From: Pseudomonas sp. B21_DOA
GTDB lineage: Bacteria; Pseudomonadota; Gammaproteobacteria; Pseudomonadales; Pseudomonadaceae
Length of the DNA: 64,000 bases
NCBI GenBank assembly: GCA_030544685.1
Contig: CP086683.1
Location: forward strand, 4,650,001-4,714,000
Reading direction: 5' to 3'
Every line of letters starts with the position of its first letter. The first letter of the stretch is position 1. This document shows positions 45,279-56,224 of the stretch, piece after piece. A program made the position numbers and the translations under genes. Below the pieces are notes generated by a model. The model had not been told where the DNA came from, did no database searches, and saw only the letters and a program-made list of their open reading frames with translations.

Positions 45279-46023
45279 ATGTTCATACGTCCTTCCCTGT
45301 TCCTTTGCGTCGGCCTTCTGAGCCTGTTCGCCGTCAATCAGGCCATGGCCGGCATTTCCCTGAGCAGCACCCGGCTGATATTCGACGGCAAGCACAAAGA
45401 AGCTGGCATCACCGTGCGTAACAGCGGTGCCGACGTGTTGATTCAGTCGTGGGTCGATACCGACAGCGACGAGGCCTCTGTGCCCTTCGCCGTCACTCCG
45501 CCGCTGGTGCGCGTCAGCGACGGCGAGCAGCAGATTCTGCGGGTCATCTACGAAGGCACCGGCATGCCCAAAGACCGCGAGTCAGTGGTGTGGCTGAACG
45601 TGCAAGAGATCCCGCAGTCAGCGAAGACCGCGAACACTCTGCAACTGGCGGTGCGCCAACGGATCAAGCTGTTCTTCCGCCCTGCCGGGCTGAAAAACAA
45701 TGCCTATCAGGCACCGGCCGAAGTGACCTGGCGACTGACCGAGCGCGCCGGCAAGAGCGTGCTGGTAGTAAAAATCCCGGCCTGTACCACGTGTCGATTG
45801 CCGACATCACCCTGCAATCCGGCACTACCAGCGAGCATCCATTCGACTCGATGATGATCGCCCCCGGTGAAGAAAAGAGTTCGCTCTCAAACATCGTCAC
45901 GCGGCCAGCTCCCTGCGCCTGTCATTCAGCAGCATCAACGACTATGGCGCCCGCGATCGTTATGTCGCGCAACTTTCCAGCAGCGCCGAAGTGAGCGCCA
46001 GCCCGGATAAAGAATCGCCATAA
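45279..46023 (+). CDS. Periplasmic fimbrial chaperone, PapD family (two one-base frameshifts, probably errors)
   Basis: 248 residues after repair. The signal peptide ends near AMA-GISLSSTRLIF. The first immunoglobulin-like domain contains the conserved Arg (SSTRLIFDGKHKE) and the pilus-assembly chaperone signature ESVVWLNVQEIP. The second domain is shared between the frames and ends ASPDKESP. Breaks are at 45770-45774 (A5 for A6, expected VVKNPGLYHVSIAD) and 45880-45881 (TT for TTT, expected EKSFALKHRHAA). It stabilises pilin subunits in the periplasm and hands them to the usher downstream. Confidence 0.88.
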
Positions 46024-46108
46024 CTCGCGTGCCGCTTTTACAGCCGCACTTTCACTGTATTTCTCTTCGCTCCGTTAGTTCGTATCGGAGGTGATATAGG
46101 GTTCCTGC

Positions 46109-48604
46109 ATGTTTTTACTCAAGCGCGATGGCCTGGCGCCGTTTTCGGTCGCTCTGGTCTTCAGCACAACCTGTCTGGCTGACGCCGAAGAACAATTCAA
46201 TACCTCGTTTCTGCAAGGCGCGACGTCCGCCATCGACCTGCAATCGCTGCTCGCCGGCAGCCGCGTTCTGCCCGGCACTTATCGGGTCGATCTGTATGGC
46301 AACGATATGCTGGTGGGCCGGCGCGATATCGACTTTCGCCGTCTCCCCGACAGTCACAAGGTCGAAGCCTGTCTGACCCAGGACATGCTCAAGCAACTGG
46401 GCGTGGATATTGGCAAGTTGCAGGCCAGCGGCAAGCTCGACGTCGCCGATGCGGATGCCTGCCTCGACCTGCCCGCGCTGATCGACCACGCCACCGTGCG
46501 CTACGACGTGCCGCGCCTGCGCTTGCTGGTCAGCGTGCCGCAGAGCGCGATGGAGCGCGGCCGCCGTGGTTATGTCGACCCCGCGCTGTGGGACGAAGGT
46601 GTACCGGCGGCGTTCATCAATTATCAGGTGAGCAGCAACCGCAACAGCAGCGACGCCAATACTACGATTGCCAATAACGTCGGCCTGCGCAATGGCATCA
46701 ACCTCGGCGGCTGGCGCTTGCGCAACGAATCGAACTTCAACAGCAGCACCGGCCGGCCCAGCACGTTCAAGAGTAACCGCAGTTATCTGCAACATGACGT
46801 CACCGTGTTGAAAGGCCAGTTCAGTGCCGGCGACATTTTCTCCGACGCCGACCTGTTCGACAGCGTGCGCTATCGCGGCCTGAAACTGGCCTCCGACGAT
46901 GGCATGCGCGCCGACAGCGAGCGCGGCTATGCGCCGGTGATTCGCGGCATCGCGCAATCGAGTGCCACCGTCGAGATTCGCCAGAACAACTACATTCTGT
47001 ACACGGCCAACGTGCCGCCCGGGCCGTTCGAGATCAGCGATATCTACCCCAGCGGCTCCAATGGCGATCTGGAGATCACCGTGATCGAAGCCGATGGCCG
47101 GCGCCGGGTGACGGTGCAGGCGTTTTCCAGCCTGCCGATCATGGTGCGCGAAGGGCAACTGAAATACAGCGTCTCGGCGGGCCGCTACAACAGCAACAGC
47201 GATGACCAGCAGACGCCGGAGTTTGTCAGCAGCACCGTGGCTTATGGCGTCAGCAGTAACCTGTCGGCAATTGTCGGTACCCAGGCCACCGAGAATTTCC
47301 AGGCACTGTCGATCGGCGCCGGGCGCAATACGGCGATCGGCGCAATCTCGCTCGACCTGACCCACTCCAACAGCCGCACCTTTGGCCGCACCGTCAAGGG
47401 CAACAGCTTGCGCGCGTTGTACGCCAAGACCTTCACTGGGACTGACACCAACTTCACCCTCGCCGCCTATCGCTATTCGACCGAGGGCTATCGCACCTTG
47501 AGCGAACACGTCGAGGAGCTGAGCCGCGAGGGCGAGCAGCGCACCGGTAACTCAAAAACCCGCACCGATCTGACCGTCAACCAGAGCCTGGGGCGCAATC
47601 AGCAGTTCGGCAGCATCTACCTTAACGCCAGTGATCAGCGTTATTAGGGGCGCGGCGGTTCGCAGAGCCTGTCAGCCGGCTACAGCAACTATTGGGGTGA
47701 TGTCAGCTACAACCTCAGTGCCACTTACACCAAGGATGTCGGCAACTACGGCCCGGCGAACAACGACACGCTGTTCAACCTCTCAGTGTCGTTTCCGCTG
47801 GGCTCCAAGCCCCGCGCGCCGCGAGCGTTCGTTTCCGCCAGCACGCAGAAAGACGACAGCAGCACCCAGGTCGGCATCAATGGCTATCTGTCCGAAGACA
47901 GCGACACCTATTACTCGGTACAGGGCGGCAACAGTCGCATTGGCGGCAGTACGGGTTCGGCCAACCTCAGCACGCGAACCTCATTGATGGACATCAGTGC
48001 CGGTTACAGCCAGGGCCGTGGCTATAACTCACAGAATCTCAATGTCGCTGGTTCGATCGTCGGCCATGCTGGTGGCATCAACCTCGGGCAGACCGTTGGG
48101 GAGACGTTCGCGCTGGCCCAGGTCGAGGGTGTTGAAGGCGTGAAGATCGCCAGCTTTTCCGGGGCGAAAACCGCTGGCAATGGTTATGCGGTGGTCTCCA
48201 ACGCACAACCGTATCGGGTCAACTGGATCAGCCTCGACACCCGCGATCTGGGCGGCGATTTCGAAATTGAAAACGCTACCCAGCAAGTGGTGCCGCGCCG
48301 TGGTGCGGTGGTGCTGGCGCGCTACGCGAGCAAGACCGGGCGCCGGGTGCAGTTTTCCCTGTCCGACGCACAGCACCAGCCGATTCCGTTCGGCGCCGCG
48401 CTGGAAGACGCCGCCGGCAAGCAACTGGCAATCTCCGACCCGAGCGGCAAGGCCCTGGCCCTGGTCGAGGACGACGCCGGCACTTTGACCATCAAGTGGC
48501 AAGGCCAGCGCTGTGAAGCGCCGTATGCACTGCCCGAGCGCGACAAGGCGTTGAACTACGAACGCGCCTCACTGGTGTGCCGCCCGGCGCAAATGCAGGA
48601 ATGA
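46109..48604 (+). CDS. Fimbrial outer-membrane usher, interrupted by an in-frame TAG
   Basis: 831 codons in one frame, typical of FimD/CupX3 ushers that form the outer-membrane pore and catalyse subunit polymerisation. Visible parts are the N-terminal chaperone-binding region (EEQFNTSFLQG), the beta-barrel (SYLQHDVTVLKGQFSAGDIF), the plug, and the C-terminal domains to 48604. At 47645-47647 the codon is TAG where ushers usually have Trp (context DQRY-stop-GRGG). The frame continues normally after it, so the product as written stops at 512 residues. A single G-to-A change explains it. The ribosome site GGAGGTGAT is 13 bases from the ATG, longer than usual. Confidence 0.87.
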
Positions 48605-48644
48605 GCTTGGGCGTCAGTCGCATCATCGATGTTGTCTGAAATGA

Positions 48645-48738
48645 CGCCATCGCTGGCAAGCCAGCTCCCACAGGTTCTGAGGCGTACATGGATAGTGTGC
48701 ACGACGCAGACCCTGTGGGAGCTGGCTTGCCAGCGATT
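48645..48738. repeat. REPIN (GCTGGCTTGCCAGCG variant)
   Basis: CGCCATCGCTGGCAAGCCAG and its complement CTGGCTTGCCAGCGATTG. This variant core (AGCTGGCTTGCCAGCGA) also occurs at 55 and 62 kb. It lies between the convergent usher and tamB genes. Confidence 0.9.
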
Positions 48739-48770
48739 GGAGCAACTCGGTTCGAGGACAGAAATTCGCC

Positions 48771-51700
48771 CTAGAAATCCCGCTTATAGAAAATATCCAG
48801 CGAGCTCGCCACGCCGCTTGCCGCTTCGACGTAGACCTTCTTGCTCAGCTTGTAGCGCAGGGCGATGGTGCTGGCCGGTTCGAAGACGCCGACGCCGTAG
48901 CGCAGGCTGAGTTTCTCTGAGATGTTGCCGCTGGCGACGACGCTGGTGTCGTTGCCGCTGCCCTGGGTGTCGAGCTGGAAATCTTCGATGCCCAGATCCT
49001 TGGCCAGGCCACTGGTGACTCCGGCGCTGCCCATTAACCCCAGGCCCAGTGCGGCCTGAGCGAGCATGTTGTTGTCTTCGCCATTGGTGCTCAGCGGACG
49101 ACCCAGTACCAGGTACGACAGCGCCTGTTCCTGGCTCATCGCCGGTTCGGAGAATATCTGCGTGGTCGGTTGTTCGGCGCTGCCGCTCAGGCGAATACCG
49201 GCGATGACGTCGTCGGTCTGGCGGATCGCTTCGATGTCCAGATACGGCTGGTCGATGGGGCCGGCAAACAACAGGCGCGCACGCCGCACTGTCAGGCGCT
49301 GGCCGTAGGCGCGATAGCGGCCGTCGTTGAGCCAGAGTTCGCCACGGGTGTCCATGTTGTCGCCGATGTGCACCTGGCCTTGCAGATTGGCAGTCAGGCC
49401 GAAACCGGCGAAGCTCAACTTGTCCTGGCCGACGATCACGTCGATGTCCATTTTCATCGCAATCGGTGGTTTGCCCTCTTCGGTCTGCGCGCCAACGATG
49501 ATGGTGTCGTCGGAGACTTTCACCGTTGATGGTGGCAGCTCGCGCACGGTGATTTCGCCTTTGGGCACCAGCACCTTGCCCGCAACTTTCAGCTCATCGC
49601 CGGCCATGGAAATCTTCAGGTCCGGGGCCATTTCGAGTTTGGCGTAGGGTTCGACGCTGACCGGCAATTGCGTGCCCTTGAGCGCCAGATCGACCACCAG
49701 TGCCTGACCCCAGGCGACGTTGCCGTTGAGACTGCCTTTGCCAGTCTTGCCGCTGTCCCAGCCACCGTCCAGGCGCACCGATTCGCCGGCGATCGCCGCC
49801 GTCAGTTGCAGGTTCTGCAGCTCCATCGGCAGTTCGGCGCCGGACACCTCGCCGTCGCTGAGCTGCACGGTGCCGTTGACCAGCGGTGCGAGCAGGCCAC
49901 CGGAAATAGTGCCGCTGCCGTTGAGCCGGCCGGTGAGTTTTTCCACCATCGGCACGAATGGCCGCGCCACCGACAGATCGAGGCCAGAGAGGCGGAACGA
50001 GCCGCTCAGCGGTTTGTTTTTCGGCAGCGGATTGAGCTGCGCCTGGACCAGCAATTCGCCGAGTTTGCCGCCGACAAAATTGAGCTCGGTGTCGACGCGC
50101 TTGGGCGTGAGCTTGCTGCTGAGTTTGAGGGTCTGGTAGGGGAAATCCAGCCACTGATCCTTGTCGCGCACGCGCAGGGTGCCGCCGCTGGCATCGACAC
50201 TGACCACGCCGTTCGGGCCGCTCGCCGGCAAGTCCAGTTGCAGATCGGCGTTGAGTCGGCCCTGCCAGGCGAAGTCCTTGGGCAGCCACTGCGCAAGGCT
50301 TTCGATCGGGAATTGCTTGAGGTGATAACGCAGCTTCGGCTCGGGCATCAGGCGCTGGTCCTCGCCACACAGGCTGGCGTTGCCGGACAGCCAGCAATGC
50401 GCGCCGAAATTGATCTGGCCGTCCGCAAGACGTTCCAGCTTGGCCGGGCTTTGCAGCCTCCAGTCCTGGCCACCGGCTTGAATGTCACCACTGGCCAAGC
50501 GACCGCGCCAGTTTCCTTTGTCGAGATTACCGTCCAGACCCAGCGCCAGTTTCAGCTTCGGTCCGATCAGGTCGAGGTTGAGTTTCTGGCTTTTGATATC
50601 GCCCTGAGCACTGGCGGTCAGAGTGCCCAACGAGGTATCGCCAGTCTGAATGCCGCTGCCTTTGAGATTGATCTTCGCCCGCTGCGCGCTGTCGAGCGTG
50701 GCGTCGAGGTTGAGGCTTTGCAGACGGTTGTCCTGAAAGGCCAGTTGCGAGCCCTGCAGATCGAGCTTGCCCTGCGGCGCCTTCAGCGTACCGGCGACGT
50801 TGATCTGACCGTTGACCTGCCCGCGCAATTGCGGCCACAGCTGGGCCAGACGCGGCAGTTCGATGTCAATCTGGCCGCCGAGTTTGTCCTGCAGGCTGCC
50901 CTTGCCGTTGATGCTGTTGTCGCCGAGACGGATTTGCAGGGCGTTGAGGTTCCAGCGCTCGCCCGCGCCGTCAGCCTTGGCCTGCAGGATTGCCGGTTGG
51001 CCGCGCAATTTGCCTTTGAGGTCGAGGTCGGCGCTGAGGCTGAGCTGATCATTCTTCATCTCGCCCTTACTCTTCAACGGCCCGGCCAGAGTGCCCGGCA
51101 GTTCCGCGACCCAGTACGCCGGGTTGAGCGCCGACAGGTCCAGCGCGGTATCCCAGGCGATGCCGTCGGCGAATCGTACATTGACGTGCCCTTCGGCCTT
51201 GCCCTGCCCGGCCTGCATGACCAGTTGCGGCAAGGCGATCTGTTCGAGGCTGCCGCTGAACGGACTGCTCAAGGTGAACGCGCCGGCCGGGCCATCCAGC
51301 GCAGCGTCGAAATTACCGAGGTACTGGCCGTCGGTGTAGGACACTTCGCCAGTGAAAGTACGCAACGCGACCTGCGGCTCGTCGATTTCCGGATAGAGCC
51401 GATGCCACGGGAAGTCTTGCCAGTTGATATTGGCCTGAGCGCTGAGGCCTTTGCTCCAGTCGACATTGCCGGTGAGCTTGAGGCTTTGCTTGTCGTTGGC
51501 CGTCAGATCAAGACCGGCGATCTGCGCACCATTGGCGTCGACCTTGCCTTTGAGCAGCAGCGCCACTGGCGATTTTTCGGCGGGCAACGTTGCGTTGCCG
51601 AGCAGTTGATAACCGTTTTTCAGGTCGCCTTCGCCCGTGAGCACAAGCTGATTGAATTGCAGGGTGTCCGGCAGATCGGCGCTGGGTTTGAACGCGTCGC

Positions 51701-52445
51701 TGGTGATGCGCAGCTTGGCCGGGAGGTTTTCCGCCAGCGCTTGCAACTCGCCGTTCAACTGACCGTCGAGGTAGCCACGGCTGTCGGCATGCAGGTTGAG
51801 GGTTTTCAACAGATCGCCGTCGACTTTCAGCGCCAGGGTCCACGGCTCGCTGCCGGGCGCGGGCAAGGTCAGATCACCTTGAATTTTCAGCGGCCAGTTG
51901 CCGCTCGGTTGCAGCAGGCCGGACAGGTTCAGGCTGAGTTCGTCGCGCTGCAATTTCACGCTGTCGATCTGCAGGCCCTGAGCGGTCCAGTGCGCCGCCA
52001 GTTGCAAGCCCTTGAGCTGTTCGCTGCCGTTGAACAACAGGCTGCCGACCTCAACATCGCCCAGTTCGATGGCCACAGGCAATTGCAGGTCCGGCAGTTT
52101 GATCGGGCCGCTGTCGGTGGTTGCTTCGCTCGGCGGGAATTGCAGGATCACCTGCTCGGCCTTGAGCTGATCGATGCACAAGGTCATGCGCGTCAGGCAC
52201 AGCGGCGACCAGGCGAAGATCGCCTTGTTCAGCTCGACACGGCTGGTGTCCTGCTGCCACACCAGGTGATCGGCGCTCCACTGCCCAGCGAGGCGACCGT
52301 GGAAATTCTCCAGGCTCAGGCCCGGCACCAGGCCCAACGCCCAACGACTGCCGGCCTGCGTGCCAAGCAGTGCGGCGAGGCTCAAGACGATCAACAAGAC
52401 CAGCGCCAACAAAGTCAGCGCTGTTATTTTCAAACCACGCTTCAC
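48771..52445 (-). CDS. tamB: Translocation and assembly module subunit TamB
   Basis: 1224 residues. An N-terminal membrane anchor (ITALTLLALVLLIVLSLAALLG) is followed by a very long beta-helical region rich in repeated hydrophobic strands. The conserved C-terminal DUF490 domain ends with IALRYKLSKKVYVEAASGVASS and a final Phe. TamB spans the periplasm and, with TamA, helps insert outer-membrane proteins and move lipids; members of this family are usually 1200-1300 residues. The start codon is GTG, overlapping the tamA stop (GTGA), so the pair is coupled. No frameshift is seen in this long gene. Confidence 0.94.
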   Translation of the reverse strand: MKRGLKITALTLLALVLLIVLSLAALLGTQAGSRWALGLVPGLSLENFHGRLAGQWSADHLVWQQDTSRVELNKAIFAWSPLCLTRMTLCIDQLKAEQVILQFPPSEATTDSGPIKLPDLQLPVAIELGDVEVGSLLFNGSEQLKGLQLAAHWTAQGLQIDSVKLQRDELSLNLSGLLQPSGNWPLKIQGDLTLPAPGSEPWTLALKVDGDLLKTLNLHADSRGYLDGQLNGELQALAENLPAKLRITSDAFKPSADLPDTLQFNQLVLTGEGDLKNGYQLLGNATLPAEKSPVALLLKGKVDANGAQIAGLDLTANDKQSLKLTGNVDWSKGLSAQANINWQDFPWHRLYPEIDEPQVALRTFTGEVSYTDGQYLGNFDAALDGPAGAFTLSSPFSGSLEQIALPQLVMQAGQGKAEGHVNVRFADGIAWDTALDLSALNPAYWVAELPGTLAGPLKSKGEMKNDQLSLSADLDLKGKLRGQPAILQAKADGAGERWNLNALQIRLGDNSINGKGSLQDKLGGQIDIELPRLAQLWPQLRGQVNGQINVAGTLKAPQGKLDLQGSQLAFQDNRLQSLNLDATLDSAQRAKINLKGSGIQTGDTSLGTLTASAQGDIKSQKLNLDLIGPKLKLALGLDGNLDKGNWRGRLASGDIQAGGQDWRLQSPAKLERLADGQINFGAHCWLSGNASLCGEDQRLMPEPKLRYHLKQFPIESLAQWLPKDFAWQGRLNADLQLDLPASGPNGVVSVDASGGTLRVRDKDQWLDFPYQTLKLSSKLTPKRVDTELNFVGGKLGELLVQAQLNPLPKNKPLSGSFRLSGLDLSVARPFVPMVEKLTGRLNGSGTISGGLLAPLVNGTVQLSDGEVSGAELPMELQNLQLTAAIAGESVRLDGGWDSGKTGKGSLNGNVAWGQALVVDLALKGTQLPVSVEPYAKLEMAPDLKISMAGDELKVAGKVLVPKGEITVRELPPSTVKVSDDTIIVGAQTEEGKPPIAMKMDIDVIVGQDKLSFAGFGLTANLQGQVHIGDNMDTRGELWLNDGRYRAYGQRLTVRRARLLFAGPIDQPYLDIEAIRQTDDVIAGIRLSGSAEQPTTQIFSEPAMSQEQALSYLVLGRPLSTNGEDNNMLAQAALGLGLMGSAGVTSGLAKDLGIEDFQLDTQGSGNDTSVVASGNISEKLSLRYGVGVFEPASTIALRYKLSKKVYVEAASGVASSLDIFYKRDF

Positions 52446-54166
52446 AGCTCAGGCCCCATGGAAAAGTGCAAGCGAAAGCCGCCGTCATCGTCCAGCGCCC
52501 GAGCGAGGTCGAGGCGGATCGGCCCGACCGGCGAGACCCAGCGCACACCGATGCCGACCCCGGTCTTGAGGTCGGGCAGTTCGAGTTTGTTGAAAGAGTT
52601 GCCTTGGTCGACGAAGGTCGCCACACGCCATTTCTCGGCAATCGAATATTGATATTCGACGCTGCCGGCAATCATGTAGCGGCCACCGATGCGGTCGCCG
52701 TCGGAGTTTTTGGCGACAGGCTCTGGTAGTCGTAACCGCGCACGCTCTGATCGCCACCGGCGAAAAAGCGCAGAGACGGCGGAATCGAGTTGTAGCCGTT
52801 GGTGGCGCTGCCGCCGACCTGCACGCGGCCGAGCAAGCGGTGCTTGTCGAACACCGTGGTCAGGCCCTTGACCAGCGCAGTGCCATATAAAGGTTGTTGT
52901 CCGAACCGAGGCCTTCCTTGGCCACTTTGCTTTCGAAGCTCAGGCGATAGCCGTTGCGCGGGTCGATGCGGTTGTCGCTTTTGAGGTACGAATAACTGAT
53001 GCCGGGCATCAGCAACGTGCTCAGGCCGGAGTCGTCGCCCAGTTCGTATTCTTCACGTTGCCATTTCAGCGAGATCACCCGCTGCCAGCCGCTGGGCAAC
53101 TTGCTGTGCCATTCCGGGCCGAACGTCAGCAGCTTGCTGAGGGTGTCGGAGCCTTCGATGTCTTCGAACTGATAGCCGCCGGCCCAGCGCAGTTTGTCGG
53201 TCAGTGGCGGGTCGAGCGGGATGTCATAGAACAGCCCGACGTTCTGCCGGGGCGCCGAGAGTTCAGCTTCCCAGCCGTAACTGTCGCCCTGCGGATTGAC
53301 CCAGTGACGCGTCCAGTTGGCTTTGATGCGCGGGCCGACGTCGGTCGAGTAGCCAAGGCCCAGACCCATGGTGCGCGGCTTGCGCGTGTCGAGTTTGACC
53401 TCGACTGGAATGACGTCATTTTTTGCCGCCGTCGGCGCCGCGTCGACGCGCACGCCTTCGAAATAGCCGCTCGATTGCAGGTTGCGATTGAGTTCGGCGA
53501 TCAGTTCTGAATCGTAGGGTTCGCCTGCCTTGAACGGCACCATGCGTTGCAGCAGGTCTTCGTCGAATGGCGTGTCGCCCTCGAAACTGACATTGCCCAA
53601 CGCATAGCGCGGGCCGCTGTCGTAGATCAATTCGATGTCGGCCACGCCCGCGCGGGGATCGACCATGAGTTTCTGGCTGGTGAAATGGCCGCTGAAGTAA
53701 CCGAAGCGCGAGGCCTGGTTCTGGATCACCCGTTTGGCGTCTTCGTAACGACCATGGTTAAGCACGGCGCCGGACTTGAGCAGGTCGCCTTTCGGTACGC
53801 GGAAGGATTTCAGCGAGGCCGCCGGGCCATCGACACGTACGGTGACGTTGCGCAGGCGGATCGGCTCGCCGGGATCGATGTTGAGCACCAGACGCGGTTT
53901 TCCCCGCCCTTGACGTCGCTGTCGATCTGCGGCTGGTAGTAGCCCAGCGCCTGGGCCGCTTTGCGCGCCTGCTCTTCGGCACCGCGACTGAAGCGCAGCA
54001 AGGCTTCTTCGTCGCGATCGCCGAGGCTGCCGATATAGCCTTCTATATTGGCCTTGAGTTCATCGTTGGACGGCTTGATCCGTACATCCAATTCACTTTG
54101 CGCCAGCGCCGCGCAGCTGGATAACAGCATCAGCACGCCGCTGGTAAATCTTCGTGGAAACTTCAT
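52442..54166 (-). CDS. tamA: Outer-membrane assembly protein TamA (three one-base frameshifts, probably errors)
   Basis: 575 residues after repair. The signal peptide (MKFPRRFTSGVLMLLSSCAALAQ) is followed by three POTRA-like domains (to about 265). An Omp85 beta-barrel completes the protein, with GYSTDVGPRIKANWTRHW, the FFAGGDQSVRGYDYQSL motif in the L6 region and the final strands ending GFRLHFSMGPEL. Breaks on the plus strand are at 53898-53901 (T4 for T5), 52889-52891 (A3 for A4) and 52707-52711 (T5 for T6). The repaired junctions read GGEKPRLVLNIDPG, SDNNLLYGTALVKG and LSPKNSDGDRIGG. It works with TamB. Confidence 0.92.
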
Positions 54167-54232
54167 AGGCGCGGATGCTATCACGGGCTCGGGAGCCTGA
54201 TAGAACAGGTAATTTGTGAAGAAGTTCGATCA

Positions 54233-54883
54233 TTATCCCGTTGCTGTCTGTAACACCTGCGGATTGGCGTGGAAAAATACGTGTTCGCGCACCGGCCCGA
54301 CGGCAACCTCGCCGATCTCCTGATAACCCTGCCTTTTATAGAATTCCAGGTGGCGCGGGTTGCCGGTGTCGAGCACCACCCCTTGCGAGGTTTCATCGAC
54401 GGCGCACCAGTTGTGCACGGCAGTGAGCAACTGTTCGCCGTAGTGCTTGCCCTGAAACTGCGGGTGGACACCGAGTAACGGCAGCATGTGCACCGAATCA
54501 CCGGGCACGCACGCGGCGACGGCAGCGTGATATTCCAGATAACGCCGGGTGCAGCGAAACCCGGTGCTGAGCACCATGCGCAAGCGCCAAGCCCAGCTTT
54601 CGGTAACGCCCAGGCGCCGTTGCGGAGGTGCGATCAGGGCGATGCCGATCAAGCGATCGTTGACCAGCAGGCCGATCGCCGGCAGGTCCTGAAGGAAATG
54701 CTGTTTGACCAGCTCGCGCACCGTCGCGCGCACGCGTTGTTCATAGCCCGGGCGTTCGGCTTCGAACAGGTAGCCGAAGGTTGGCTCGTGGCGATAGGCC
54801 TGATACAGCAACGAGCGGGCTTCGCGGGAATAGCCGCGGTCGAGCATGTGGATATCGGCGACGGCGAACTGGGTTTCAGGCAT
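54233..54883 (-). CDS. GNAT-family N-acetyltransferase
   Basis: 216 residues with the GNAT acetyl-CoA fold. Motif A is seen as MLPLLGVHPQFQGKHYGEQLL (about 133-153, the Q/RxxGxG/A-like loop), followed by GVVLDTGNPRHLEFYKRQGYQEIGEV, the standard motif B region. The substrate cannot be read from sequence. It lies 66 bases upstream of tamA in the same direction; a gene of this kind also lies near tamA-tamB and xthA in other pseudomonads (from memory). The N-terminus MPETQFAVADIHMLDRGYS looks complete. Confidence 0.85.
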   Translation of the reverse strand: MPETQFAVADIHMLDRGYSREARSLLYQAYRHEPTFGYLFEAERPGYEQRVRATVRELVKQHFLQDLPAIGLLVNDRLIGIALIAPPQRRLGVTESWAWRLRMVLSTGFRCTRRYLEYHAAVAACVPGDSVHMLPLLGVHPQFQGKHYGEQLLTAVHNWCAVDETSQGVVLDTGNPRHLEFYKRQGYQEIGEVAVGPVREHVFFHANPQVLQTATG

Positions 54884-55004
54884 TGCAGTGATTCTCCCCG
54901 GTGGCGCGCTCGGAGGCTGGCGCGCTTGTTGGTACGAACCTTGGGCGGATGTGGTGGTTCACCTGACAGGTTAGACCAGCCTCGGATCTTCATCGACTGG
55001 GGCG

Positions 55005-55106
55005 GGCCTCATCGCTGGCAAGCCAGCTCCCACAGTGTCTGCGTCGTTCACAACATTTACATACACCACAGAAACCTGTGGGAGCTGGCTTGCCAGCGAT
55101 GGGGCC
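55005..55106. repeat. REPIN between the GNAT and xthA genes
   Basis: ATCGCTGGCAAGCCAGCTCC and its inverted copy, arms 43 bases apart. The whole 324-base gap (54884-55207) between these divergent genes must also hold both promoters; I could not assign -35/-10 boxes. Confidence 0.88.
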
Positions 55107-55207
55107 GGGACAAGCGCTACAAATCCCACAGGCCAAAATGATTTGTCCCACACTGGCCCATCTCCCCCATGTCAGCTAGCATCGCCCTTTTGCCAGGACT
55201 GCCGACC

Positions 55208-56020
55208 ATGAAGATTGTTTCCTTCAACATCAACGGACTGCGTGCCCGTCCGCATCAGCTGGCAGCGCTGATCGAAAAACATCAGCCCGACGTGATCGGC
55301 CTGCAGGAAACCAAGGTTCACGACGACCAGTTCCCCCTCGAAGACATCCGCGCCCTCGGCTACCACGTGCACTTCCATGGCCAGAAGGGCCATTACGGTG
55401 TCGCCCTGCTCTCGCGCAACGAACCGATCGCGATCCATAAAGGCTTCGCCACGGATGAAGAAGACGCGCAGCGGCGCTTTATCTGGGGCACTTTCGCTGA
55501 TGCCAATGGTGTGCCGGTGACGATCATGAACGGCTATTTCCCACAGGGTGAAAGCCGCGACCACCCGACCAAATTCCCCGCCAAGCAGCGTTTCTACAGC
55601 GATCTGCAAGCACTGCTGGAAAGCCAGTTCCACAACGAACAGCCACTGGTGGTGATGGGTGATGTGAACATTTCCCCGGAAGACTGCGACATCGGCATCG
55701 GCCCGGACAACATGAAGCGCTGGCTGAAAACCGGCAAATGCAGCTTCCTGCCGGAAGAACGCGAGTGGATGGCGCGCCTGAAGAACTGGGGCCTGACCGA
55801 CAGCTATCGGCACCTCAACCCCGACGTGAGCGACATGTTCAGCTGGTTCGATTATCGCAGCCGTGGTTTCGAAGATGAGCCCAAGCGTGGCCTGCGCATC
55901 GATGTAATTCTGGCTTCCCATGGCCTGCTGCCACGGATCAAGGATGCCGGCGTGGACTACGAACTGCGCGGCATGGAAAAACCATCGGACCATGCGCCGA
56001 TCTGGCTTGAACTGGCCTGA
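55208..56020 (+). CDS. xthA: Exodeoxyribonuclease III
   Basis: 270-residue apurinic/apyrimidinic endonuclease and 3'-5' exonuclease for base-excision repair. The metal and catalytic motifs are present: FNINGLRAR with Asn, GLQETKV with Glu (about 35), [13 protein letters not shown] (Asp/Asn about 152-154) and the C-terminal SDHAPIW with the catalytic His. ATG 55208 gives [11 protein letters not shown], the standard N-terminus; the in-frame start 39 bases earlier would add residues not seen in XthA. Confidence 0.96.
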   Translation: MKIVSFNINGLRARPHQLAALIEKHQPDVIGLQETKVHDDQFPLEDIRALGYHVHFHGQKGHYGVALLSRNEPIAIHKGFATDEEDAQRRFIWGTFADANGVPVTIMNGYFPQGESRDHPTKFPAKQRFYSDLQALLESQFHNEQPLVVMGDVNISPEDCDIGIGPDNMKRWLKTGKCSFLPEEREWMARLKNWGLTDSYRHLNPDVSDMFSWFDYRSRGFEDEPKRGLRIDVILASHGLLPRIKDAGVDYELRGMEKPSDHAPIWLELA

Positions 56021-56040
56021 TCCGCGAGTTGCCTGAGATC

Positions 56041-56131
56041 CCTGTGGGAGCGAGCTTGCTCGCGAAGGCGGAGTGTCAGTAATCAGATATGTTGCTGATA
56101 CGCCGCCTTCGCGAGCAAGCTCACTCCCACA
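56041..56131. repeat. REPIN
   Basis: CCTGTGGGAGCGAGCTTGCT with CGCGAAGGCGG, and its inverted copy after a 30-base spacer. It starts 20 bases after the xthA stop. Confidence 0.9.
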
Positions 56132-56224
56132 ATTGATATTTACACCCTTCAATCCCTGTCATATTTCGGTCACGCGCCTGACTTAATCTCCCCGGCAATC
56201 CCCTTGGCTTGATTCGGTGCCGGC

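Noticed and set aside
49668..52652. 994-codon open frame opposite tamB
   Set aside because: Shadow of tamB; no start signal or recognisable domain, and tamB has clear family features in the other direction.
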